Notes: a model not told the origin generated them from the letters alone. Positions 1-9,700 are shown, counted from the stretch's first letter. The stretch is DNA of 64,000 bases from Sphingomonas sp. YR710 (GCF_900101455.1 NZ_FMZJ01000003.1:186001-250000), one strand, 5' to 3'. Numbers and translations are program-made.

Positions 1-1196
1 GCGCGGCCGCGCGCATCGACCCCGACCCAATTGCCGTGGAGCGCGGTATCGAGCCCGCGTTCGGCGCGAAATTCGGGATGGGCACGCCAGCCGACATCGG
101 CAAGCAGGCAGGACGCATGCCGCAGCAGCGCATCGGCCGCACTCTCCCCCGCGAACAACGGCGCGATCCAGCGATCGAGCAGATCGCCATGTTCGACGAA
201 CCGCCCCTGCCGGCGCCCTTCCTCGCGCGTGGCGGCGATCAGCGGATGCTGCGCGCGCAGGAATTCGGTCAGCCCGCCATAGAGCAGCCCTTCGCGCAGC
301 CCATAAGCCGATATGATCAGCTCGCTCGCCCCCAGATGGCGGGTAACGTGCGAGAGCAGGGCCGCGCCATGCTTGAGCATCGGAATGCGCGAACCCGAAA
401 GCCCCGCCACGTCGCGCAGCCTTTTGCGATCGAGCTGCGCGAGCACCCGCACCAGATGCTGGGCATTGGCCTGCTCCATCCGATAATGGTGGAGGATCGG
501 CAGCGGATAATCGTTGAGGTGCATATCGACACGCGCGAGCGATCGCCACGATCCGCCGACCATATAGAAGGGCAGGCCCTTGCCGCGCCCTACCCAGCCG
601 CTTTTCTTCAGCGCCTTGGCCACCACCGCGCCCATCGCGCGCGGCCCCTTCGCCTTCATCGCATCGAGCCGCAGCACGCCGAGCGGAAACGAGCTCGTCT
701 CGTGCACCACGCCCTGGCCGATCCGCACCAGTTCCAGGCTGCCGCCGCCCAGATCGCCGACGATGCCATCCGCTTCGGGAATCGCCGCGAGCACGCCGAG
801 GCCCGCGCTCCGCGCCTCATCCTCGCCGGACAGCAATTCGGGTTGCAGCCCCAGATCGAGCACGCGATCGAGGAACATGCGGCCATTGGAGGCCTCGCGC
901 ACGGCCGCGGTGGCCACGGTGCGTGGATGCGGCACCCCCATCTGCTCGGACAGTCGCTGAAAGCGGGCGAGCGACACCAGCGCGCGTTCGATCGCCTGCG
1001 GATCGATCATCCCGTCGCGCGAAACGCCCTTGCCCAGGCCCGCCATCACCTTTTCGTTGAACAGGATCGCCGGAATCCGCGCCGGGCCATCATAAATGAC
1101 GAGGCGGATCGAATTGGAGCCGATATCGATGATGCCCGCCCTGCCCTCGCCAGAAGATGACGGGCTCGAGCGGCGAAATATCGGAACCGATGACAT
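1..1196 (-). CDS. ppx: Ppx/GppA exopolyphosphatase (3' end outside window)
   Basis: Exopolyphosphatase / guanosine pentaphosphate phosphatase, an ASKHA-fold enzyme that removes terminal phosphate from polyphosphate or pppGpp in the cytoplasm. The reading frame is open from an ATG at 1196 to the window edge, about 398 codons. Near the N-terminus it shows the phosphate-1 loop IIDIGSNSIRLVIYD. Further on come the conserved TVATAAVREASN stretch and the glycine-rich second phosphate loop GDLGGGSLELV with the preceding SGEDEA. After these comes the C-terminal helical part typical of short alphaproteobacterial Ppx proteins. The first 20 residues are Ser/Arg-rich and variable, so a start slightly downstream is possible. 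The family call is firm; Ppx rather than GppA specificity is inferred. Confidence 0.9.
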   Translation of the reverse strand, partial: MSSVPIFRRSSPSSSGEGRAGIIDIGSNSIRLVIYDGPARIPAILFNEKVMAGLGKGVSRDGMIDPQAIERALVSLARFQRLSEQMGVPHPRTVATAAVREASNGRMFLDRVLDLGLQPELLSGEDEARSAGLGVLAAIPEADGIVGDLGGGSLELVRIGQGVVHETSSFPLGVLRLDAMKAKGPRAMGAVVAKALKKSGWVGRGKGLPFYMVGGSWRSLARVDMHLNDYPLPILHHYRMEQANAQHLVRVLAQLDRKRLRDVAGLSGSRIPMLKHGAALLSHVTRHLGASELIISAYGLREGLLYGGLTEFLRAQHPLIAATREEGRRQGRFVEHGDLLDRWIAPLFAGESAADALLRHASCLLADVGWRAHPEFRAERGLDTALHGNWVGVDARGR

Positions 1197-1288
1197 TGGC
1201 GGGTCGATAGCCGATTTTCGCGGATGTTCAAACGGCGCGATTTCAAACGGCGCGATTCAGATCCCCGCCGACCGGCGCGGCGGACCGC

Positions 1289-1894
1289 TCAGCCAACCGC
1301 CTTCGCGCGGGCATAACGCGTCGCCGACAGCGCATCGGAAACGGCGGATACCTTGTTGTCCTTGAAGCCCGCCGCCCGCATATACGCGCGCACCGCGCCG
1401 TCGCCGATCGATGCGCGCGGCCCCTTGCCATGGACGATCCAGACCGGCCCGGAAATACGCGCCGCTTCATAAGCCGCCAGCGCGCGATCGAGCGCCCCGC
1501 TATCGCCGACCACCGCGAGCGCGAGCGCCGCATCCGCCGGCCCGTCCGCCCGATTTCCGCCCAGCGCCGCGATCAGCGCGGGATCGTCGACCGCGCCGAT
1601 CACCCAGACCTTCGCCGCCGCCCCGAGACCCAGCTTGTGCGCGAGCGACGGCGGCGGAGTCGCGATCTTCTTCGCCCATCGCGCCGCGACATTCTCGCCA
1701 AGCTCCAGCACAATCGCCTCACCGCCGACGCGGAAGGAGAGCGCCCCGCCCTCGGCGCGCAGATCGGCGATCGCCGCAATCGGGATCGTCCGCCGGATAC
1801 CGCCGCGCAGGATCAGTTCGCGTGATTCGAGCAGCGCGCGAACCTCGGCGGAGCCATCTGCCATCCGGCAAGTGCAGTTGGCCTCAAGCCCCAT
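1289..1894 (-). CDS. Conserved hypothetical protein, DUF3052-like C-terminus
   Basis: A 201-residue soluble protein without signal peptide or membrane segment. The N-terminal 60 residues look like a small beta-rich domain (LILRGGIRRTIPIAAI). The C-terminal 120 residues read as an alternating Rossmann-like fold (VWVIGAVDDPALIAAL, VWIVHGKGP) ending in KVSAVSDALSATRYARAK. That ending resembles the C-terminus of DUF3052 proteins, which have a similar SVSDDWSATR-type motif. It lies 92 bp upstream of ppx on the same strand. Function unknown; the family resemblance is from memory and moderate. Confidence 0.65.
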   Translation of the reverse strand: MGLEANCTCRMADGSAEVRALLESRELILRGGIRRTIPIAAIADLRAEGGALSFRVGGEAIVLELGENVAARWAKKIATPPPSLAHKLGLGAAAKVWVIGAVDDPALIAALGGNRADGPADAALALAVVGDSGALDRALAAYEAARISGPVWIVHGKGPRASIGDGAVRAYMRAAGFKDNKVSAVSDALSATRYARAKAVG

Positions 1895-1912
1895 CGGGCC
1901 GGAGCCGGATCG

Positions 1913-2113
1913 TCAGCGCGACCGCCATTTCGATCCGCCGGCCGGCGTGCCGCCGGCGGCGGGCGCCGACGGCGCGGGTGCAGCAGCCGTCTGGGGCGCG
2001 GCAGCGGCGCCGCCATTCGCTTCGATCTTTTCCAGGACGCGCTCGATGCGGGTCAGGATGTCACGAATGCTCGTAAGAAGAATTACCTGTTCGTCCATTT
2101 CATCCCCCGTCAT
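1913..2113 (-). CDS. Small coiled-coil protein, Ala/Pro-rich tail
   Basis: A 66-residue protein. Residues 1-35 form an amphipathic helix suited to coiled-coil pairing (ILLTSIRDILTRIERVLEKI). The tail is low-complexity Ala/Pro/Gly and ends in basic residues. A second Met at residue 6 (MDEQVILL) is an alternative start. It precedes the DUF3052-like gene on the same strand by about 18 bp, so the two may be cotranscribed. No family recognised. Confidence 0.5.
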   Translation of the reverse strand: MTGDEMDEQVILLTSIRDILTRIERVLEKIEANGGAAAAPQTAAAPAPSAPAAGGTPAGGSKWRSR

Positions 2114-2477
2114 GATCCCCCCGACTTAAAGCTAGGCGCGCTGTGGATGGCAAGCGATTTGGACGGAGGCTGCTGTGCGATCAGTAATATAAGGCTTCTT
2201 CGCGCAGAATAGCGACCGCTTCCGCTCTGGCATCGTAAAGATCTTCCGCCGGCGGGACGCGCCACCTCCCCAGAGCAACAATACCTTGTCAGCCAACGTG
2301 CCGCCAAACCTATTGAGGCCCAGCGTGGAGATAATTGCATTACGAATTCGCAGTGGCGAGACAACTCCCTTTTCCGATACATTGCCGAGACGCTATCGAA
2401 AAAGCGCAACCTGTCTTTTAGATTCCATCGCCAAATCTCCGATAAGGTCTTCGTTATTCGTCATATGCTTCATCGCA
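2114..2477. other. Gap without a convincing gene
   Basis: No complete gene is visible. On the minus strand one frame reads as a plausible protein C-terminus for about 30 codons (PAEDLYDARAEAVAILREEA, then a stop near 2190), but a TGA lies shortly upstream and there is no start or ribosome site. It could be the remnant of a decayed gene at the edge of the phage-derived region. Confidence 0.3.
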
Positions 2478-3704
2478 CTACGCCGGACAAATCTCTTCGA
2501 ATTTGTGACGAATAAGCTCTGGAAGCTGCGCATAGAGCGAGGCCCAGTCAGAGTGGAAGCCCGATCCTAGCGCCCATGACAGATAGGCGGCCACAATCAC
2601 GTCTGCAGTAGTGGCCACGTCAAATGGAGCGCCAACGAAGAGCTGCTGTTCTTCGGTAACCTGTCCCGGATACAAAAGAACGTGGGCCAATGCATCATGC
2701 CGTTTGATCGCCGCCAAAACGGGAGCAGGCAATGAAATCGATCCATCGTATTCGCGCCGACCTTTCGAAATCTCCTCACGGCGAATTCGGCCTCGCGCTA
2801 GCTTCTCAATGAAAAGCATCTCGAAGGGGATGTCGTCTGATAGAACGGGCGGTTGCATCATAAAGCGCTCAGCGACCATGCCAATTACCATTTCTGGTCC
2901 AACAGATCGCACAAACCCCCTATCAATTGGCGCCCTAAGGTGGATCAAAAATTTAAAATGCTCGGCAATATAAGGGAATATTGTCTGCGAATAGCTATCA
3001 CCACATAAAAAACCTATTCCCGCACCCTTCCGGTTGTGATGAACTCTGAATCCGCCATTACCCCCCACACCATTTAAATAAATCGGCTTAGCGTACATTC
3101 TAGTTTTTTTTAGTTTCGTATACTTTCCCAACCTCGGCGGAATAAGCTTGTTACCAAGGTCACCCGTCGATTCAACCTCCACATACTCGAAGTCTTCTTC
3201 TGGCTGCAAGATTCTGCTTCGATGGGTCGCTGAGCGCTCCATCAACGCGCGGTAGGCTACATAGGCACCCACCGCGTCGTAGTGACTGTCAATAGCTGGA
3301 TATACCGCGGGCGACGAAGGAGCAGCAGATAAGGCCGGCACTGGATCAACCCAAGGCACATCAGAAAGCTCATTGAAAACTAATAAACTGTTACGATGAT
3401 CCGGTTGAGGGATATTTAGCGCTGACCAATAAACCGATTGCTTGTCAGGACCTATCATAAAAAGAAATTCTGTACCCAACTCTTCAAACCATCTTGCACG
3501 GGAACGCATCACATTTTGCCACTCAGCAATCAGCTCCGGGGGCATAACCAAATGACCAAGATGTTGCTCTTGAGTTTTGTTACGGTCGCCACATAAGTAC
3601 AGAACATCATTGCTGTCTGAAAACACCATATCAGGTCTATTTCGGACTGCCGATTTTTCTCCGACAGCCCCAGTACTGCGTGCAACTGTTTTATTCCCGT
3701 CCAT
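2478..3704 (-). CDS. AlgX/AlgJ-like SGNH O-acetyltransferase, no signal peptide
   Basis: A 408-residue protein with the SGNH-hydrolase fold of the AlgX/AlgJ group, which transfers acetyl groups onto polysaccharides. The N-terminal half has the family pattern with PDKQSVYWSALNIP. The catalytic Asp/His pair is in DSHYDAVGAYVAYRAL (about residues 139-154), and the nucleophile Ser is in FLCGDSYSQ near residue 237. AlgX and AlgJ are normally exported, but no signal peptide or membrane helix is visible here, so a cytoplasmic site is inferred. ATG 3704 is preferred over GTG 3710 because GAGGTG sits just upstream. It follows the GT61 gene by 65 bp in the same AT-richer patch, so the two probably form an operon that modifies a surface glycan. 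No MBOAT partner is present. Confidence 0.75.
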   Translation of the reverse strand: MDGNKTVARSTGAVGEKSAVRNRPDMVFSDSNDVLYLCGDRNKTQEQHLGHLVMPPELIAEWQNVMRSRARWFEELGTEFLFMIGPDKQSVYWSALNIPQPDHRNSLLVFNELSDVPWVDPVPALSAAPSSPAVYPAIDSHYDAVGAYVAYRALMERSATHRSRILQPEEDFEYVEVESTGDLGNKLIPPRLGKYTKLKKTRMYAKPIYLNGVGGNGGFRVHHNRKGAGIGFLCGDSYSQTIFPYIAEHFKFLIHLRAPIDRGFVRSVGPEMVIGMVAERFMMQPPVLSDDIPFEMLFIEKLARGRIRREEISKGRREYDGSISLPAPVLAAIKRHDALAHVLLYPGQVTEEQQLFVGAPFDVATTADVIVAAYLSWALGSGFHSDWASLYAQLPELIRHKFEEICPA

Positions 3705-3769
3705 TGTCACCTCACGCCATCGTTACCGCAGTGCACCAAAGCGAGAACACCGGGCAATTCACATGCAAA

Positions 3770-4993
3770 TTAATCCAAAGTGCGAGCAGCATTTAAACTT
3801 TCCCAAGCCACGATAGCTTCTGGAAGCGCATCGAAATCACTTTCACGCAAAACCCAACCCTCTTTGCTGCCTTTGTTACCCTTTATCAACGGCGGCGAAG
3901 GAACCACATATTCATCTATGGTACCTCCCTTAACCCAGTAAAGTCGAGAATCAGTTACCAAATTGAATTTCGTCGTAGCAATTTTTAACAAAGGCGTTGC
4001 GCGCTCGCAAAAAACCGAAAGATGTAACTGCGATCCTGCACATCCTACAATATATTGCGCGCCGCGAACCAAAGCAACTTGATCGGGTAACGATAATTTT
4101 TGTGGATGAACAACAGTATATTGCATACTCTCAAATAAGCGATCCAATCGCTCACCTTGGGAACTAGGCAACCCCCGCATCTCCAAGGGTAGAGCTGACC
4201 GGCTCAAAAATATTTTTTTGGGTCCATCTTCAATTTTAGAACGCGATCCGATTTTCCTACCCAAATGAATAAATAAATCATCCGCTTCGATACCCGGTCG
4301 TGACAAAATTGGAGACAGTCTCTTTGGAACAATTAACTGCTTAAATTGCATAGGCCGATCAACAAAAATGACTTGCTTATCAAAATCAATGCCCAGCTCA
4401 GCAAACATGCTTACCAACCATTTTGGTGCATGCGAATGCCGAATCCCTCTACCAAAACCAACGAATAAATAGTCCTTTGGATCAATCGGGCATTCAGCAG
4501 CAAGTGGCCAAAGACGCGCCAAACCCTCAACCAAAGCGTGACCAAAATGACCCCAGAGCATTTCTACATAAATGGCAGGTCGATCGATCACGATCGGATC
4601 GCTCATTTCCGAGACCAATTTGAGTTCGCATTTATCATCCTCAATAATACCGTGCGGAAGTGATGCGTATCTTAACAGGGTATCAGGAATAATTGCTTCG
4701 CGCTCGGTAAGCAGAATGGCTGGGGGAAGCAGGATCGCATTTTTTAGCGATAGACAGTATGAACGATCCCGCCCCAACGCATCGCAATAGGGGTCAAGTT
4801 TGGAGGTAAATGCGTCGCGCCCTAACCATTCCTTTACATCTGACCAATTTCGAGGTTTCGATAAGTTCGCAAGCGGGCGCTCTGGCAGGATCAGCAGAGA
4901 ATCATCAAGCGAACCAAGCAACTTGGGCCAATCGACGACCTGATCAAAATCAATCAGGTTTTCTTTATCCAGTCTGTTTACACGCTTCACCAA
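3770..4993 (-). CDS. GT61 (DUF563) family glycosyltransferase
   Basis: A 407-residue cytoplasmic glycosyltransferase of family 61 (DUF563), which adds sugars to capsular or other surface polysaccharides. Diagnostic stretches are GHFGHALVEGLARLWPL in the first half, KKIFLSRSALP near residue 260, and the C-terminal PQKLSLPDQVALVRGAQYIV followed by GCAGSQLHLSVFC, the conserved donor-binding region of the family. Translation starts at TTG 4993 or GTG 4990; AGGT lies about 7 bases upstream of the TTG. Base composition is clearly more AT-rich than the neighbouring phage and host genes, pointing to separate acquisition. A promoter is visible just upstream. Donor and acceptor sugars cannot be read from the sequence. 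Confidence 0.82.
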   Translation of the reverse strand: MVKRVNRLDKENLIDFDQVVDWPKLLGSLDDSLLILPERPLANLSKPRNWSDVKEWLGRDAFTSKLDPYCDALGRDRSYCLSLKNAILLPPAILLTEREAIIPDTLLRYASLPHGIIEDDKCELKLVSEMSDPIVIDRPAIYVEMLWGHFGHALVEGLARLWPLAAECPIDPKDYLFVGFGRGIRHSHAPKWLVSMFAELGIDFDKQVIFVDRPMQFKQLIVPKRLSPILSRPGIEADDLFIHLGRKIGSRSKIEDGPKKIFLSRSALPLEMRGLPSSQGERLDRLFESMQYTVVHPQKLSLPDQVALVRGAQYIVGCAGSQLHLSVFCERATPLLKIATTKFNLVTDSRLYWVKGGTIDEYVVPSPPLIKGNKGSKEGWVLRESDFDALPEAIVAWESLNAARTLD

Positions 4994-5008
4994 TGAGATA
5001 CCTACTAT

Positions 5009-5038
5009 ATTATAATATCGTAATTATAATGTCGTGAA
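5009..5038 (-). promoter_or_regulatory. Candidate sigma70-type promoter of the GT61-AlgX operon
   Basis: On the minus strand, TTCACG (5033-5038) is followed after 18 bases by a perfect TATAAT (5009-5014). The predicted transcript would start near 5001 and give a very short leader before the start codon at 4993. The surroundings are very AT-rich, so the match is less surprising than it would be in the high-GC background. Confidence 0.4.
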
Positions 5039-5195
5039 TTAACTTTTACGTAGTTTCGATTTTCATAAGTCACTTAGACTCCTGACCGTCGTTCCTTTTG
5101 AGACCTCATCATTAAGATTTTTTTCCAGGATTTTCGTAGCTTTTTATGACTTCTGTCGTAATTACCATTACAATCAAAGCGTGAGCACGAACCCT

Positions 5196-5348
5196 TTATG
5201 CATCAAAATCTGACGGAAAAATTGCTGCGGTGAGGTTTTTTTGCAAGTTTTTGAGTGAAACACTCGCTGGCGGAATATGCGATAAATTGCCCTCGCCTAG
5301 GATCTGCCTCCCTCGCGCGGAAAGAATGCGTCGCACCAACCCTGCCAT
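5196..5348 (-). CDS. Putative 50-residue small protein
   Basis: A short frame starting at ATG 5348, preceded by an excellent ribosome site (AGGAGGTG, 5-6 bases upstream). The product is basic at its N-terminus (MAGLVRRILSARGRQILGEG) and ends in a more hydrophobic acidic tail (TAAIFPSDFDA). No family is recognised. It could be a real small protein, a leader-type peptide, or a leftover 5' end of a lost gene. It lies upstream of and on the same strand as the glycan-modification pair. Confidence 0.4.
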   Translation of the reverse strand: MAGLVRRILSARGRQILGEGNLSHIPPASVSLKNLQKNLTAAIFPSDFDA

Positions 5349-5765
5349 GACACACCTCCTGTTTGCTCGCGCATTAGTGCCACGCCACATTGGGGTATGG
5401 CAAGGCGCATCCATCTGATAGTCGGACCGAGCCAATCTGCGCTTCTGATCCCCAGCTACAGTCGGACGGTCAGCGCAGATTGTACCGCCACCGGGAAAGC
5501 AGTCGCGAGATCTCGCTCAGGATCGAGCGCGGTTTGGCAATCTCATGAATGCGCCGGATGATGAGATCGTGGCGGTCGCCGATCCGAACAAGGCCCTCGC
5601 TCACGGACACCTTCGAGCCCATTTCGACGAAGCCAACCCAGTCGATCCTCGACAACTTTGGGGAAACACTCGCGATTTGGCTGGGCAAGGTGCAACCATC
5701 GACCGATGCCCTGGCTTACCCCCTGAACCCAGAACGTTATCCGCTAAACCATTATTATTAAATGA
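5349..5765. other. Gap between small ORF and tail-fibre cluster
   Basis: No gene is recognised. A 72-codon minus-strand frame at 5470-5688 starts with TTG and contains plausible protein-like sequence (SEGLVRIGDRHDLIIRRIHE), but it has no ribosome site and no family match. It may be a decayed fragment. This is where the low-GC patch meets the phage structural genes. Confidence 0.3.
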
Positions 5766-6716
5766 TTAAATTATTATCGGGGTAGAATATGATGACAATT
5801 TCGATTTGACAGCTTGATAAATAGAATCGATCTCAAAAGTCGTCAGAGCGACATTGTGCTCGGCCCAATAAGCAATATCGCAGAGACCTCCTACGGTGTT
5901 ACTGAATGACGTTCCAACCTTGAAATTGCCCGCCCCCGCAATATGAGAAGTTGTTACTGCCAAAAAATTCGAAATGCCTAGTGTTTTATTGTATATGGTG
6001 ATGTTACCACCGTTTTGAAACGAGCATGCGACAAAAGCCCAGTCGCCTATAGCTGCCATAGCTCCGCTGGCATTTGACGACACGTTGAGATTATATGTTC
6101 CAACGCCGCCCGTACCGGTGCCGCCCGAAACGACCATTGTACCGGAGGTCACATTCGATCCGAATATCGTATTTCCAATTGCAATTACGCCTACCGGTGC
6201 CCCAGTGACAGTCATTGTGCTACCGCTGATCGAGGCGGTGAAAGATGCGCCATATTGAAGGCGAAGCGGGCTAGAATTAGTGGGAACGCCGGACACAGTT
6301 GTCACTCTACGAGCTACGAAGCCTTTTGCACCGATATTGTCATCGAAAGCGAGATGCAACCCAGACACGCCGAGCGTAAAATTACCACCTATTATAGGCT
6401 GCGTTGGCCCATTGATGAAAGACTGCGACGCGCGCACAACCGCCATGATCGTCGTCGTCGAAGCATCGAGCGACCCGCTATTGAAGTAGTTCGATGCCGT
6501 CGTAAAGCTCGCATACCCTGCCCCATATCCCGGCGTCCCCACCACCGTGGCGTTCCCCACGCCCCCCGCCAACACATCCACCTTATTCGCGATCGACGTA
6601 GGCCCATCCACCCTCGGGAACAGCACGGTCCGCGCGCCGCGACTCACCGGCAGGGAATAGCCCACGTTCGGGCCGTTATAGCTGCTATCCGCAATGATGT
6701 TCGCAAGTCCGCCCAT
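5766..6716 (-). CDS. LamG-like phage receptor-binding protein with inserted beta module
   Basis: A 316-residue, Gly/Ser/Thr-rich structural protein, last gene of the phage cassette. The N- and C-terminal parts (TTTIMAVVRASQ near residue 87; WAFVACSFQNGGNITIYNK near 226; DIAYWAEHNVALTTFEIDS near 280) read as the strands and closing helix of a LamG/concanavalin-like jelly roll. Residues about 155-213 are a different unit beginning GASFTASISGSTMTVTG and ending GTGGVGTYNL. The same unit occurs near the C-terminus of the upstream fibre protein. It likely contributes to host-surface binding. Its AT content is higher than that of upstream phage genes, as is common for receptor-binding parts. Only 12 bp separate it from the fibre gene. 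Confidence 0.65.
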   Translation of the reverse strand: MGGLANIIADSSYNGPNVGYSLPVSRGARTVLFPRVDGPTSIANKVDVLAGGVGNATVVGTPGYGAGYASFTTASNYFNSGSLDASTTTIMAVVRASQSFINGPTQPIIGGNFTLGVSGLHLAFDDNIGAKGFVARRVTTVSGVPTNSSPLRLQYGASFTASISGSTMTVTGAPVGVIAIGNTIFGSNVTSGTMVVSGGTGTGGVGTYNLNVSSNASGAMAAIGDWAFVACSFQNGGNITIYNKTLGISNFLAVTTSHIAGAGNFKVGTSFSNTVGGLCDIAYWAEHNVALTTFEIDSIYQAVKSKLSSYSTPIII

Positions 6717-6728
6717 TGTTTCAATCCC

Positions 6729-9700
6729 TTACAAAGTCACGACATATTTGGTGACGTCGCTTTCGGCCGCGCCGCTCGTCGTCATGGTGGAGATCCCGAC
6801 CGTCTGGCTTCCGCCCGATGCGGTGGCGATCGTGTAGTCGCCCGCGCCGCCCGGCGTGCCGGTCGACTGGCCCTGGATGATCGAGGTGCCGTCGACGCCG
6901 CCACCATGCACGAACGATCCGATCCGGATGGCCGCGCTGCCAGCGTCGATCGCCGTCACATGCAATGTCGTCCCGCCGATCGAGGCGGTGAAGGAGGCGC
7001 CGTTGCGCACCAGTTTCTCGCTGATCCTCGCGAGGTACAGCCGCTTGCCGATGCCGCCATAGAGGCCGGCCCCGGTATTGCGGCCGAAATCGTAGAGGAT
7101 CAGGATATCGTCGCCATCGAACGTCACGTCAGGATAGGATGGCGGCTGCTGCGTATAGCCCCGGCTCTCGATCGGCACCGCCCATGGCCATGTCACCCCG
7201 CCATCCTCGGACAGCGCCAGCGTCATCAGCTTGCGACCGGCCGTGCTGTTGTTGAACACCGCGATCATGCGCCCCGATGGGCTGACGACGAATTTGGATC
7301 GGCTCGTGGTGGTCGGATAGCCGGATGAAGGGGACCAGAGCGTCGGCGTGCCCCAGTTCGCCGCGTCATAGTCCGAGGTCACCTGATACATGCCCGAATT
7401 GGATCGCATATAGACGGCCCATTTGCCGCCCGTGATCGGCACCGCGCTGCTTTCGTTGAAGCTGCGATCGATGGATGGCACCTGCGGCACGGTCGATGCC
7501 GGCGAAAAAGCCAGGCCGTCGCGGCCTTCATGGGTCAGCCGGCCAAAGATTGTGCTCGCGCCGGTCAGATCGATCGTCAGATAGGTTTCGCGCGACACGA
7601 TCAGCCCGCCGAAAATCGCCGTGCCATAGGCCAGAAAGGTCGGCCGGCCGATATCGAAGGCGCCGGATATCGCCGTGGGATTGTTGATGATCAGCCCATA
7701 AGTGGCCGGTACATAAGGGCTGGCCCCCGTGGTCTGGAGCAGCACCGCCAGCCGCCCGTCATCGAGTTCGGCCAGGCCGATCGCGGCGGAATCGGTGCTC
7801 GGCTCGCGCGGCAGCGAATAGAGCGCCTCCTGCCAGACGCCGGTATCGAGATCGTCGGTATATTTGAGCACGGCATAAGCGGCCGATCCTTCCGCGCCGT
7901 CCGATGGCTCATCGGTGGCCGTGAGGGATATGGGCGCGGCCAGCGATCCGATCGTGCCATTATTCGTATCGAGCCCATAGACCCCGCCCGATGCCGCGCC
8001 GGTGATCGTGCAGGCGGTGACACCGGTTCCACCCACCGTGGCGCCCGGGACCAGCCGGTCATAATGGTCGGCCGTCGCGACATAGAGCTTCGCGCCGATG
8101 ATATAGCCGGTGATCGCCGCGACGCCGGAGCCGCCCGATATGCTCATCGCGATCGGCGCATGGAAGCTGCCGGCATATTGCGGCACGCTGACCGGCCATG
8201 TCTGCGGGCCCGTCTGCGTATCGGGCGGCGCATTGATCAAAGTGCCCGTGACGACGCCGGCCCCGCTCAAGGTGGGGAATTGGTTGGTCGCGCCGGCATT
8301 GATCGAAAGCGCGCCCAGATTGGCGATCGAAAGCACCGTCAGGCTGGTTCCGCTGACGTAGCCGGTGAAGTTCGTCACGCCGAGTTTGGCGATGAAGCCC
8401 GCCCAGACGCGCCCGTTGATGCAGCGCGCCGATCCCGAGATGATCGATGCGCGCGCGCCATATTTGGTGCTGTCGGCGGCAAGGACGGGCGGCCGCGCGG
8501 CATCCGAAGGGACGGAGGGGACCGGCCAGCCGTTAAGAGTGGCGATCTGCGCATCGGTGACGCGTGCGAACGGCGCCGGCGGCAACGATAGCGTTGCGGA
8601 ACTGCCGTAGATGCTGCCCGTCACCACCAGATCGCCATGCACAGTCGCGCTCGCGAAATGCGCCTGGGCTTCATTGTCGATCCGCGCGACGATATCGCCG
8701 ATCGGGGTGCGCCATTCGACGAGGTTCGCGGATGTCGCGACGATGCTGGCATCGCCGATCGCAATGCTTCCGGCGGCGATCGTGCCCGGCACGCTGAAGC
8801 TGCCGGCGTTGAGCGCGCCGCCGACCGATAGCACCCCACCCACGGAAAGCGATCCCGCGACGGCGCCCGCCGCCATCGTGAACGTGCCGGTCATGTCCAA
8901 TTTGGCGACGATATCGCCAACGGGCGTGCGCAATTCCCACAGATTGCCGGGATTGACCGTGCCGGATATCGCGGCCCCGCCGATCGTCAGCAGATCGGTT
9001 GCCGTCAGGCTGGGTGCGGAGAGGCTGGCGGCGCTGATCGCCATCGCGCGCAGATTGGGCACATCAAGCCCGCCCAGCGAATTGCGGAAGGCGAACAATA
9101 TGTCGCCGTTCAGATTGGCGACCGACCACAGATATTCGGTGGCGCTGCCATCGATCCGGAGCGTCGCGGCCATCGCGTCAAGCGCGGCCTTGCTCGCGTA
9201 GTCGCTCTGCCCGGTCGCCACCCCGCCGAGCTTGCGATAGCGCGAGGCATAGACATCGCCCGTGCCGGCGACGAGGAAATAGCCGCCCTCCGCGGCGGCG
9301 GCGAGGCCGGTCGCGACATCGGGGAAGGTGCCGAGCGCGGTGATCGCCGCAGCCGCGGCATCGGTGGCCGCGGTCTGCGCGGCCAGCGCCTGATCGCGAT
9401 AGCCGCCCGCGGTCGCCTTCGCCAGATCGGCCGCCCCGGCGGATGCGGCGGCGGCCTCGGCGCTGTCGGCCGCCGCCGCCATACTGGCCACCGCCAGATC
9501 GGCGCTGCCCTGCACCTCGGCACGGATGCCATCGCCCAGCGCCGCGAACATCGCATTGCTCACAGGATCGCCCGCTTCCAGCCCGCCGATCGCGAACTGC
9601 TCGGCGGCGGAAAGCCCGCGCGCACCGGTCTCGCGGATCAGCAGGCCGGATGGACTCGGGATCGCGATGATGAAAGGCAGGTCGATCGTCACCGGATCCC

